Assembly (NCBI GenBank): GCA_015709215.1
Contig: JACCQN010000008.1
Span: forward strand, 1-64,000
From: Bacteroidales bacterium
GTDB taxonomy: Bacteria > Bacteroidota > Bacteroidia > Bacteroidales > F082
Length of the DNA stretch: 64,000 nucleotides
Direction of reading: 5' to 3'
Part shown: positions 43,274 through 52,177 of the stretch, one piece after another
Layout: each line of letters starts with the position of its first letter
Position numbering within the stretch: position 1 is the first letter of the stretch
Translations under genes and position numbers: made by a program
Notes under the pieces: generated by a model
What the model was told of the DNA's origin: nothing
Databases searched by the model: none
The model's input: the letters and a program-made list of their open reading frames with translations, nothing else

Positions 43274-46081
43274 ATGGATATAGCCCAGTTTATACGTGTA
43301 TTTCGAAAAAACATCTTGCTGCTTATAGCTATTCCTTTGCTACTGGCTGTTGTGGTGTATTATTTTACACGAAATCAAAGTAAGGTATATGAATCTGAAG
43401 CAATTATCTATACGGGAATCACTACTGGTTATTCTATCGAATCAACCGCCCAAAGGCCAACCGACTTTTTTAATACCTCCGCACAATTCGACAACCTGAT
43501 TAATCTTTTTAACTCCCGCCAAACTATTGTAGAATCAGCCATTATGCTATTGGCTCAAAATCTTTCACTGGAAACCTACAACACACAATATATTTCGCGC
43601 GAGAATTTTGAAAAACTCAATCAAATGGTTCCCAAACGTGTGAAAGATATGGTAGTGAAAAATGGGAAAGCCGGTGTAGAGCGTGAAAAGGAAGATCAAA
43701 TAAAAAATTTGGAAAAAGAAATAAGAAACCTCGAAAAAGAAATCAACAAAAAGAAAAACAGGGCTTTGGTTGAGCTCACAAATGGAAATGGGAATAGAAA
43801 TGATGCAGTTGCAGAACCTCAAACAGGAATAAACAAAAACGATGAGCTTTATTCAGACAGCCCAGATACCGGGGTTACCCAAAAAACACATGTAGTTCAG
43901 GCAGGAGAAACCCTTTTATCCATCTCCCAAAAATATGGCATTAGCCTTACAAAACTTAGAGAATTAAATCAGTTTGATGGTCAATTGCGTGTTGGACAAC
44001 GTATTGTGATATCCTCCAATGAAGCTTCTTCCGGAAATTCCTATGGCTATTCCGAAAAAGTAGTAAATCTTTATGAAGAAGATGAGCTTTTAAATGAAGT
44101 AGTAAATATGCCAGCTGTTGACCCCAATCAGCAAGCTGGTTCAGCTTCAGCCTTTGACTTCGATTTATTAGCTGATTCTGAAACATTTACAATAGAAAAA
44201 GACCCAATTATACCCAGAGGTATTCGTGAAGATGATTTTTATAAAACCATTCAGAATTTTACCAATTATTACAACTCAAGCGACACCAATTTTATTTATG
44301 GCTTGCTGCACTACGGGCAAAGTCCGCACTACAGCATAACTTCTTTAAAAACCCTGCAAATATACAGGATTAATAATAGTGACCTGGTTCGCTTGATATA
44401 TACTTCTGATGATCCCGGAATTTGCCAGCAAACTTTAAAAATCATTGCACATGTTTTTGTAAAAAATTACAAACTGCTCAAAGAGAATCAAACTGATCTT
44501 GTTGTTGCCTATTTCAAAAGTCAGGTAGATTCTGCCGACCTGCAGCTTCAAGCCGCTGAGGATAGGCTATTAAAATTTAATAAAAAGAACAATATTATTA
44601 ACTATGCCGAGCAAACAAAATATATTGCTGCACAAAAAGAAGACCTTGATCTTTACTATCAAAACGAACAAGTAAGAATGGCTCAGGCCGCTGCATCCTT
44701 GCGCGAGCTCGAAACAAAACTTACCCGTAGGGATAGTATTTACCTAAAGAGCGACATGATCAATCAGAAAAGGAAACAGTTTGCGGATATTTCAGAAAAA
44801 ATTCTGATAAACGAGCTAGCTGAAGACTATGATCAACGAATTGGTAAAGAGATATCAAGGTTGCGAAATGAATCTGACCGACTAAGAGATGAAATAAAAC
44901 TGTACGTAGATCAGCTTTATTTGTATAGTCACTCAACACAGGGAGTTCCAATAGCTGCTTTATTGGATGAATGGCTTAAAAATGCGCTGAGTTATGAAGA
45001 AGCTAAAGCCAGCCTTGTTGTGCTTTCCCGAAGAAAAATGGATTTCGTAAGAACCTACCAACGCTTTGCCCCGCTTGGCGCTATGCTTAAAAGAATCGAG
45101 AGAGAGATTACTGTTGCAGAGCAATCCTACCTCGAACTCTTACGCAGCCTTAATCTTGCAAAAATGCGCCAGCAAAATCTGCAGATGGCAACCAATATCC
45201 GAATCGTTGACCCTCCTTATTTCCCTTTAAATGCAAAAGCTTCAAGAGCACGATTCCTGGTGCCTGCTGCAGCTGTGATTGGCTTTTTACTCGTCGCCTT
45301 TATTATTTTGGTTCTGGAATATTTTGATCAATCACTCAGAAATCCTGAACGTGTTGCTAAAACTATAAAACTTAAAATGGCTGGTGCTTATCCTTATCTG
45401 GGTTCGAACATCGAAATGAAAAATCGCGCAGTAATCAGTAATCGTCTGATTGAGATGATCCTTCAAAACTTGAAACTTCAGTTAACGCATAATGCCGTTT
45501 TTCCTGCACAGAAACCCTATTTTATTTTATTCTTTAGCACACAGGATCAGACAGGTAAAACATTTATTGCGCACAAACTAGCCAATAAACTCAGAACCTA
45601 TGGTGAAAAAGTTCTGGTTCTGAATTACAAAAGCAACGATGATATTGAGTCAGATCAGGATGATTTCAACTTGACCTATCCATACCAAATTGCTGAAAAC
45701 TTTGCGAAAGCAACCTCACTCAAAGATTTAATCAGTGATCACATCCTCAGAAAAGAAAACTACCTTTACGACTATATCTTCCTTGAAATTCCATCAATCA
45801 TCTATCACGATTATCCACTCGAACTTATGCAGGAAGTAGATGCCTCACTTATGCTTTTGAAATCCAGTAGCAAATGGAATAAAGCTGATGAAGGAGCACT
45901 GAATATACTTAAAAATGTGCTGCGGGAAGACCCCATGATCATTATGAATGAAGCAGAGGATTATGCTATCGAAGAGATCATATCAGGTATCAAAGTAAAG
46001 AAGTCATCTCCATTTTGGGCTAAAGTACGACACACACTTACCTACCCTGCCAGGATTAAAATTCAGGTAAAAGAAAGCTAA
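43274..46081 (+). CDS. Wzz/BY-kinase-like polysaccharide co-polymerase with LysM insert
   Basis: A 935-residue inner-membrane protein. A helix at 13-31 and another at about 661-683 bracket a long periplasmic region with coiled coils (135-165, 420-600), as in chain-length regulators. Inserted at about 205-247 is a LysM domain (HVVQAGETLLSISQKYGIS), a peptidoglycan/glycan-binding fold. The cytoplasmic C-terminal domain (700-935) resembles BY-kinase ATPases but is degraded: Walker A reads STQDQTGKT, the Walker A' Asp is Asn (VLVLNY), Walker B reads IFLEIP, and no Tyr cluster ends the protein. It probably controls chain length and export without kinase activity. Confidence 0.85.
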   Translation: MDIAQFIRVFRKNILLLIAIPLLLAVVVYYFTRNQSKVYESEAIIYTGITTGYSIESTAQRPTDFFNTSAQFDNLINLFNSRQTIVESAIMLLAQNLSLETYNTQYISRENFEKLNQMVPKRVKDMVVKNGKAGVEREKEDQIKNLEKEIRNLEKEINKKKNRALVELTNGNGNRNDAVAEPQTGINKNDELYSDSPDTGVTQKTHVVQAGETLLSISQKYGISLTKLRELNQFDGQLRVGQRIVISSNEASSGNSYGYSEKVVNLYEEDELLNEVVNMPAVDPNQQAGSASAFDFDLLADSETFTIEKDPIIPRGIREDDFYKTIQNFTNYYNSSDTNFIYGLLHYGQSPHYSITSLKTLQIYRINNSDLVRLIYTSDDPGICQQTLKIIAHVFVKNYKLLKENQTDLVVAYFKSQVDSADLQLQAAEDRLLKFNKKNNIINYAEQTKYIAAQKEDLDLYYQNEQVRMAQAAASLRELETKLTRRDSIYLKSDMINQKRKQFADISEKILINELAEDYDQRIGKEISRLRNESDRLRDEIKLYVDQLYLYSHSTQGVPIAALLDEWLKNALSYEEAKASLVVLSRRKMDFVRTYQRFAPLGAMLKRIEREITVAEQSYLELLRSLNLAKMRQQNLQMATNIRIVDPPYFPLNAKASRARFLVPAAAVIGFLLVAFIILVLEYFDQSLRNPERVAKTIKLKMAGAYPYLGSNIEMKNRAVISNRLIEMILQNLKLQLTHNAVFPAQKPYFILFFSTQDQTGKTFIAHKLANKLRTYGEKVLVLNYKSNDDIESDQDDFNLTYPYQIAENFAKATSLKDLISDHILRKENYLYDYIFLEIPSIIYHDYPLELMQEVDASLMLLKSSSKWNKADEGALNILKNVLREDPMIIMNEAEDYAIEEIISGIKVKKSSPFWAKVRHTLTYPARIKIQVKES

Positions 46082-46089
46082 CCTGAACC

Positions 46090-47520
46090 ATGAACAGATT
46101 CAGGCAAATAATAACCAGCAATAACTTTTTATCGCTGGCCAATAATGGCCTCGTAGCTGTGTTTGCTTTTCTGAGTTTTATTATGTTGGTCAGGATGGTG
46201 CCTCAGGAAACCTTTGGTGAATGGATTTTGTTTATTACCGCTTCCAATTTTCTGGATATGCTGCGCTTTGGTATTACAAGAACAGCACTTATCAGATTTT
46301 TGTCTGGTGCACATGACACTGAAGCTAAGTCTCTTATGGGGGCCAATAATGTTATTAACCTGATTTCGACAATCCTGCTTGCGTTAATTCTCTTCGTTAT
46401 TTACTATTTCGCTAAAGACACGATTCAAAATTCAGGCTTTGATTTATTTTTCAAATGGTATCCCCTGCTGGCATTTCTTACCTTGCCTTTCAATAATGCC
46501 CAGTCAGTTTTACAAGCTCAGCTTAGATTTGATAAAATGCTATGGCTGAGACTTTTAAACGTTGGTGGTTTTATGCTTTTTCTAACAGCAAATCTTTTTC
46601 TCAAATATGATATTTCGGTAATCCTTTGGGCTTATTTGCTTTCGAACCTGCTGAGTTCAATGCTGGCAAGTGCTTACAACTGGGATGGAATACGCTTTAT
46701 CTTTAAAACAAAAAGTGAAGCTGTAAAGACCATTTTAAACTTTGGAAAATACACCACTGGAACGCTCATTGGAAGTAATTTACTTAAAAGTTCTGATACC
46801 TTTATTATTGGATTGAGTGCTTTTTTAGGACCTTTGGGGGTGGCATTATACAGCATCCCGCTCAAACTTACCGAAATTATTGAAATCCCGTTAAGAAGTT
46901 TTGCAGCAACAGCTTTTCCGGGCATGTCGAAGGCCAGCCTTGATAATAATCCAAATGAGGTAAAAAGAATTTTTTACGCCAATGCCGGAGGTATGACCTT
47001 TTTGATGATCCCGGTGATGATTTTCAGTTTTATTTTCGCAAAAGAAATAGTTTTTATCCTTGGAGGTAGCGATTACATCATCACTGCTAATATCTTTAGG
47101 GTTTTTTGTATTTATGGATTGTTACTGCCAATTGACCGTTTTATTGGGGTTGCATTAGACAGCATTAATCGACCGAAAAGTAATTTTTATAAAGTTTTAT
47201 ATATGGCAAGTGCCAATATTATAGGTGATTTATTAGTCGTGTTTGGATTACCTACGCTGATCTTAGGATTCTCATTTTTCGTACTGTTGTTTTCTGGAAT
47301 AATGCCTGATAATGCCTATGATTTAGCTCATGGTTTCACGGTGATAAAAACGCTGGAAGGTGTTGCTTTTGTGACTATTTTATTCACATTAACAGGGATT
47401 TCTATTGGTTACTATTACCTAATTAAAACTATAGATATCAAATTTTTAGATATCTTCAGGATAGGTTATGCTGAAGGATCCAGGATAATAAAAACCTATC
47501 TACCTGACAGAAAAAGTTAA
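46090..47520 (+). CDS. wzx: Lipopolysaccharide/polysaccharide flippase (Wzx-like)
   Basis: This 476-residue membrane protein of the MATE/MOP oligosaccharide-flippase superfamily has 12-14 helices. The N-terminal block NGLVAVFAFLSFIMLVRMVP and the second-half start FGKYTTGTLIGSNLLKSSDTFIIG are typical of Wzx. It would move undecaprenyl-linked repeat units to the periplasmic face. It starts nine bases after the co-polymerase stop. A related role in teichuronic-type polymers cannot be excluded. Confidence 0.85.
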   Translation: MNRFRQIITSNNFLSLANNGLVAVFAFLSFIMLVRMVPQETFGEWILFITASNFLDMLRFGITRTALIRFLSGAHDTEAKSLMGANNVINLISTILLALILFVIYYFAKDTIQNSGFDLFFKWYPLLAFLTLPFNNAQSVLQAQLRFDKMLWLRLLNVGGFMLFLTANLFLKYDISVILWAYLLSNLLSSMLASAYNWDGIRFIFKTKSEAVKTILNFGKYTTGTLIGSNLLKSSDTFIIGLSAFLGPLGVALYSIPLKLTEIIEIPLRSFAATAFPGMSKASLDNNPNEVKRIFYANAGGMTFLMIPVMIFSFIFAKEIVFILGGSDYIITANIFRVFCIYGLLLPIDRFIGVALDSINRPKSNFYKVLYMASANIIGDLLVVFGLPTLILGFSFFVLLFSGIMPDNAYDLAHGFTVIKTLEGVAFVTILFTLTGISIGYYYLIKTIDIKFLDIFRIGYAEGSRIIKTYLPDRKS

Positions 47521-47538
47521 TTTTATTAATTTTATACA

Positions 47539-49035
47539 ATGATGTTTTCTTTTTTAAAGGATAAAATTGGTTCAGATAAACTGCATCACCCATTAGTGAT
47601 TGCAGCTTTATTTCTTGTTACTATTATCCTGGGTATAGTTATCGCTAAAGGTGGCATTTTGATTGCTGTGGCATTGGTTGTGCTTTTTCCTGTCATTATC
47701 TATTTTAACCGCTTTTTTACTAACCCCCGAATTGGAATCTATACCATTGTAATACTTGGCTTTATAGCTATTGGTTTAACCCGCTATATTCCAAACATTC
47801 CATTTGGTTTGTCCGTTGATGGATTCCTTGTCCTGACTTACATAGCAGTTTTTTTCAGATATTTTAATGATGGCATTAAATGGCAGAATGCCAACCGTGA
47901 TCTCACTTACCTGGCAATTATTTGGTTTGCTTATTCCGTCTTACAACTTGTTAATCCTGAAGCACTAAGTCGTACAGCATGGTTTTATGCCATGCGTGGT
48001 ATTTCGCTATATATGTTGTTGTTAGTGCCCTTAAGTTTTATGATTTTCAATAGGTTGCGATTTCTTTATGTATTCTTGTACTTATGGGGTATTTTTTCCA
48101 TTCTTGGAACACTCAAAGGTTTACAACAGCTTTATATAGGTCCCGACAGCGCTGAACAGTACTGGTTAGATACTGTTGGAGCTGTAACTCACATCTTATT
48201 TGGAGAGTTGCGTGTTTTTTCATTTTTCAGCGATGCAGGACAATTTGGTGCTGCCCAGGGAGCTGCGGGTGTTGTAGGGCTTTTAGTTGCCATGAGTATT
48301 AAAGGTTTGCCCAATAAAATATTTTTCACAATTATGGGTGTGATGGGACTGTGGGGCATGATGATTTCGGGAACTCGCGGAGCAATGATAGTGCCGATGG
48401 TCGCTGGTATAACATATATCATTCACAGAAAAAACTTTAGGGTTATCGTAATTGGAGGTTTAATTCTTGCTCTTGTTTATGCCTTTTTTGCATACACATA
48501 TATTGGACAAAGCAACTCTCAAATCAGACGTATGCGAACTGCCTTCAGACCCGAAGAAGATGAATCATATCTTGTGCGTCTCGAAAACAGAAGGATTCTG
48601 GCAGGATATTTAGCTACACGACCTTTTGGTGGAGGAATTGGAAGTGCGGGTGATTGGGGAAAACGTTTTTCGCCACAAGGTTTTCTAGCACAAATTGCTA
48701 CAGATAGCTGGTATGTTCAAATATGGGCTGAGCAAGGTATAATTGGATTGATTTTGCACCTTTTTATATTATCTTACATCTTAATAAAGGGCTCATACCT
48801 GATAATGTTCAAACTTAAGGAGCCTGAATTGCGTGGCATAATGAGTGCCCTCATGGCAGGATTTACCGGAATCATGGGGGCTAGTTACGGAAACGGAGTA
48901 TTAGGTCAAATGCCTACCGGGATTTTGATCTACATCAGTTGGACCATGATCTTTATGAGCAGACAACTTGAAAGAGAATATACTTATCTGGTAAGCCAAG
49001 GAAAATCACCATGGTCGCTTGAAAATAATACCTGA
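47539..49035 (+). CDS. O-antigen polymerase/ligase-type membrane protein (Wzy/WaaL-like)
   Basis: This 498-residue protein has about 11 helices and the large periplasmic loop (about 320-390) characteristic of the Wzy_C superfamily. ISGTRGAMIVPMVAGI near 273 and the loop RLENRRILAGYLATRPFGGGIG near 343-364 are landmarks. It could polymerise the repeat unit or ligate the polymer to a lipid; family members cannot be told apart by sequence. As the only such protein in the operon, polymerase is favoured. Confidence 0.82.
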   Translation: MMFSFLKDKIGSDKLHHPLVIAALFLVTIILGIVIAKGGILIAVALVVLFPVIIYFNRFFTNPRIGIYTIVILGFIAIGLTRYIPNIPFGLSVDGFLVLTYIAVFFRYFNDGIKWQNANRDLTYLAIIWFAYSVLQLVNPEALSRTAWFYAMRGISLYMLLLVPLSFMIFNRLRFLYVFLYLWGIFSILGTLKGLQQLYIGPDSAEQYWLDTVGAVTHILFGELRVFSFFSDAGQFGAAQGAAGVVGLLVAMSIKGLPNKIFFTIMGVMGLWGMMISGTRGAMIVPMVAGITYIIHRKNFRVIVIGGLILALVYAFFAYTYIGQSNSQIRRMRTAFRPEEDESYLVRLENRRILAGYLATRPFGGGIGSAGDWGKRFSPQGFLAQIATDSWYVQIWAEQGIIGLILHLFILSYILIKGSYLIMFKLKEPELRGIMSALMAGFTGIMGASYGNGVLGQMPTGILIYISWTMIFMSRQLEREYTYLVSQGKSPWSLENNT

Positions 49036-49096
49036 AGTATTTTGTTGAATATAAAAGGTTTTTATGGTATATTCGATCTTTATTTGATCTACCTGC

Positions 49097-50014
49097 ATGA
49101 AACAAAATACTGCTGATGCTGATAAATGGCCGCTAGTCTCTGTAATAACAGTTAATTATAACCAGAGTGGCGTTACACTTGATTTCCTAAACTCCTTAAG
49201 GTTATGCTCTTACCCCAATTTAGAAATTTGGGTGGTCGATAATGCCTCTCCAAATGATACACCCGATCGTCTAAAAGAAGCCTATCCTGAAATTAATCTG
49301 ATTAAGACAGAAAAAAACCTCGGATTTGCTGGAGGAAATAATGTTGCCGTAAAAATGGCTCAAGGTGATTATCTGTTGTTCATCAATAATGACACCGAAG
49401 TAGAGCCGAATTTTTTACAGCCCCTGGTACAGTTACTTGAGAACCATCCCGAAATTGGCATGGTAAGTCCAAAAATTCACTACTTTCATACAGAAAAAAC
49501 CTTTCAATATGCTGGTTTTACGCCTATTAATCCCATCACAATACGTAATCGCGCAATTGGATTTGGAGAGTTAGATCAAGGTCAGTATGATCATACCATC
49601 CCTACCGGATCTATTTTTGGAGCTGCCATGCTTGTCCCACGCAAAGTGATTGAGAAGGTTGGAATGATGGCAGATGTTTTTTTCCTTTATTATGAAGAAC
49701 ATGATTGGGCAGCGCGCATCGAACGCGCTGGATATCAGTTATATTATGATGGAAGGTCGACTGTAAAACACAAGGAATCTATTTCAACGGTAAAAGATAG
49801 TCCTTTTCAGATTTTTTACCTTAACCGCGGACGAATTCTATATGCCAGACGAAATAATCGTGGACTGACAAAATTTCTTAGCCTGCTTTTCCTTTATCTG
49901 ATCAGTATGCCGAAAATTATGCTTGTTTATCTGGTAAAAGGAAGACCTGATTTAGCAAAAGCGATTTTCAAAGCAGTTTGGTGGAATTTGACTAACAAAG
50001 CCCAAATAAACTAA
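49097..50014 (+). CDS. Glycosyltransferase family 2 (WbbL-like), copy A
   Basis: This 305-residue cytoplasmic GT-A enzyme has VSVITVNYNQSGVTLDFLNS at the start, VVDNASPNDTPDRL near 48 (UDP/dTDP-sugar binding), NLGFAGGNNVA and the DxD-like NNDTEVEP near 95. The C-terminal part (EEHDWAARIERAGYQLYYDG) carries the acceptor/base region. The architecture matches WbbL-type rhamnosyltransferases. It is about half identical by eye to the gene at 51257-52177 and is paired with the QRRRW-type transferase that follows five bases later. Confidence 0.85.
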   Translation: MKQNTADADKWPLVSVITVNYNQSGVTLDFLNSLRLCSYPNLEIWVVDNASPNDTPDRLKEAYPEINLIKTEKNLGFAGGNNVAVKMAQGDYLLFINNDTEVEPNFLQPLVQLLENHPEIGMVSPKIHYFHTEKTFQYAGFTPINPITIRNRAIGFGELDQGQYDHTIPTGSIFGAAMLVPRKVIEKVGMMADVFFLYYEEHDWAARIERAGYQLYYDGRSTVKHKESISTVKDSPFQIFYLNRGRILYARRNNRGLTKFLSLLFLYLISMPKIMLVYLVKGRPDLAKAIFKAVWWNLTNKAQIN

Positions 50015-50018
50015 AGCG

Positions 50019-51248
50019 ATGAATATCATCAGGATTATCTTAATTGTATTGGAGTTATTGGTTTTCAGCTATTTTGTGTTTGCAGTGCTGTACATTTTCA
50101 TTTTTGGTTTTGCCTCCCTTTTTAAACAAAGAATTCCAGCAAAAAAAATGGACAAAATGCGAAAGTTTGCTGTCATGATCCCGGGTTATAAAGAAGATCT
50201 TGTGATTGTTGATGTAGCAATAGATGCACTGCAACAGGATTATCCAAAAGAATTGTTTGAAGTAATAGTGATCGCAGATTCTTTTAAACCCGAAACACTG
50301 GAAGCCTTACAAAAATTACCTATTCGGGTAGAAGTAGTTGTTTTTGAAGTAAGTAAGAAATCAAAGGCACTTAATAAATGTATGGCATCGATTGGAGACA
50401 ACTATGATGTAGCTATGATTTTGGACGCTGACAATATCATGGAGCATGATGTATTACCTAAAATTAATGAGGCTTTTAATCGGGGGTTTTATGCGGTTCA
50501 GGGACATAGGATGGCAAAAAACACTAACACGAATTTCGCTATCCTCGATGCCATCAGCGAGGAGATTAACAATGCAATTTTCAGAAAAGGACATCGCGTG
50601 CTTGGATTATCATCGGCCTTAATTGGTTCGGGGATGGCAATTGATTACAAAATCTACAAGAGCTTTATGTCGGAGATTGATTCAGTTGGAGAGGACAAAG
50701 AACTGGAAATGCGCTTGCTACGAAATGATTATCAGATTGAATACGTTGAAGATGCACGCATTTATGACGAAAAAACATCCCAATCAAAAGTTTTTGTCAA
50801 TCAGCGAAGGCGGTGGATAGCCGCACAATTACTTCATTTTCGCGATTATTTTTTCCCTGGTTTTATTCATCTGCTAAAAACAGGCAATATCGATTTTTTT
50901 GATAAAGTTTTACAAATGATTCAACCACCGCGCATCCTGCTAAGCGGTATCTTGTTCATCCTCACTTTAAGTTCGGGCTTGGTATATTTCTTTCAACTAA
51001 ATTTCATCAGTCAGTGGTTCAGCCTTGGCTTTTATTTCTGGTTACCCCTCCTATTACTTACCGGAATTGTATTATGGATTTCGATTCCCCGTAAGTTTTT
51101 CAATAAGAGAACTTATAAAGCTTTGCTTTCGCTACCGGCGGGTTTTCTGCTCATGTTTCTAAGTTTGTTAAAAATCAGAGGTGCCGGAAGTCGCTTCATT
51201 CATACAACTCATTCTCACACTGAAAAAGTGACTAAAAAAGCTAAATAA
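50019..51248 (+). CDS. Membrane glycosyltransferase family 2 (QRRRW type), copy A
   Basis: This 409-residue protein has one N-terminal helix (5-30), a GT2 catalytic domain (AVMIPGYKEDL near 51, LDADNIMEHD near 138) and two to three C-terminal helices. NQRRRWIAAQ near 264 fits the Q-x-x-R-W motif of processive synthases such as cellulose or hyaluronan synthases. TNTNFAILDAISEEIN is shared almost unchanged with the copy at 52174. Whether it acts processively here is unknown. Confidence 0.85.
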   Translation: MNIIRIILIVLELLVFSYFVFAVLYIFIFGFASLFKQRIPAKKMDKMRKFAVMIPGYKEDLVIVDVAIDALQQDYPKELFEVIVIADSFKPETLEALQKLPIRVEVVVFEVSKKSKALNKCMASIGDNYDVAMILDADNIMEHDVLPKINEAFNRGFYAVQGHRMAKNTNTNFAILDAISEEINNAIFRKGHRVLGLSSALIGSGMAIDYKIYKSFMSEIDSVGEDKELEMRLLRNDYQIEYVEDARIYDEKTSQSKVFVNQRRRWIAAQLLHFRDYFFPGFIHLLKTGNIDFFDKVLQMIQPPRILLSGILFILTLSSGLVYFFQLNFISQWFSLGFYFWLPLLLLTGIVLWISIPRKFFNKRTYKALLSLPAGFLLMFLSLLKIRGAGSRFIHTTHSHTEKVTKKAK

Positions 51249-51256
51249 CACTTACT

Positions 51257-52177
51257 ATGTCTGCACAGTATCCTTTGGTTTCTATCATAACGGTCAACTA
51301 TAACCAGGCCGAAGTTACCTGTGCCCTGATTGAATCGCTAAATCGCATCACTTATCCCAATTTAGAAGTGATTGTTATCGATAATGCTTCTCCTGATGAT
51401 GACGCTTCTATAATAAAGCAACGGTATCCTAACGTGATTTTTATAGAAAATCCAATCAATTATGGGTTTGCAGCAGGAAATAATTTTGGCTTGATGCGCG
51501 CAAGAGGTAAATACGTTCTGCTTCTGAATAACGACATTGAAGTGCCATCAAATTTCATGGAACCACTGGTCGAAAAACTTGAAAAAAATCCACAGATTGG
51601 CGCCGTAAGTCCAAAAATCAAGTTTTACTATCAGCCTGATACTATCCAATATGCAGGATATACTCCAATCAATTACATTACCATGCGTAATACTTCGATT
51701 GGTTATTGGCAAAAAGACAGCGGCCAGTTTAATGAAGACCGTGAAACAGCTTATGCGCATGGAGCAGCTATGATGGTGCCAATGGAGGTAGTAAAAAAAG
51801 TTGGGCTGATGTCGTATATTTTTTTTCTTTACTACGAGGAAGCCGACTGGTGTGCCAGAATCAAAGCTGCGGGATACCAAATATGGTTTGTACACAATAG
51901 CCATGTGCTTCACAAAGAATCAGTGAGCACCGGGCGTCTCAGTGCCTTGAAAATTTACTATCAAAACAGAAATCGCATTGTATTCATGCGACGTAATGTT
52001 CACGGAAAAGACTTTTATTTGGGCATCCTTTATCAACTGCTTGTTGCTATTCCAAAAAATGCATTTAAGTTTTTATTAAAAGGAAAAATTAAACTTTTCT
52101 ACGCTTATTATCAAGCTATTGGATGGAATTTAAAACACTTATTTGACGCTGAAATTCACGAAAACCCACAACTATGA
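51257..52177 (+). CDS. Glycosyltransferase family 2 (WbbL-like), copy B
   Basis: This 306-residue GT-A enzyme is built like copy A at 49097: VSIITVNYNQAEVTCALIES, VIDNASPDDDASI, NYGFAAGNNFG, LLNNDIEVPSN and YYEEADWCARIKAAGYQIWF, each aligned with the matching block of copy A. The likely reaction is transfer of a deoxyhexose or hexose from a nucleotide sugar to the lipid-linked repeat. Its last four bases overlap the following gene (ATGA), so the two are translationally coupled. Confidence 0.85.
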   Translation: MSAQYPLVSIITVNYNQAEVTCALIESLNRITYPNLEVIVIDNASPDDDASIIKQRYPNVIFIENPINYGFAAGNNFGLMRARGKYVLLLNNDIEVPSNFMEPLVEKLEKNPQIGAVSPKIKFYYQPDTIQYAGYTPINYITMRNTSIGYWQKDSGQFNEDRETAYAHGAAMMVPMEVVKKVGLMSYIFFLYYEEADWCARIKAAGYQIWFVHNSHVLHKESVSTGRLSALKIYYQNRNRIVFMRRNVHGKDFYLGILYQLLVAIPKNAFKFLLKGKIKLFYAYYQAIGWNLKHLFDAEIHENPQL

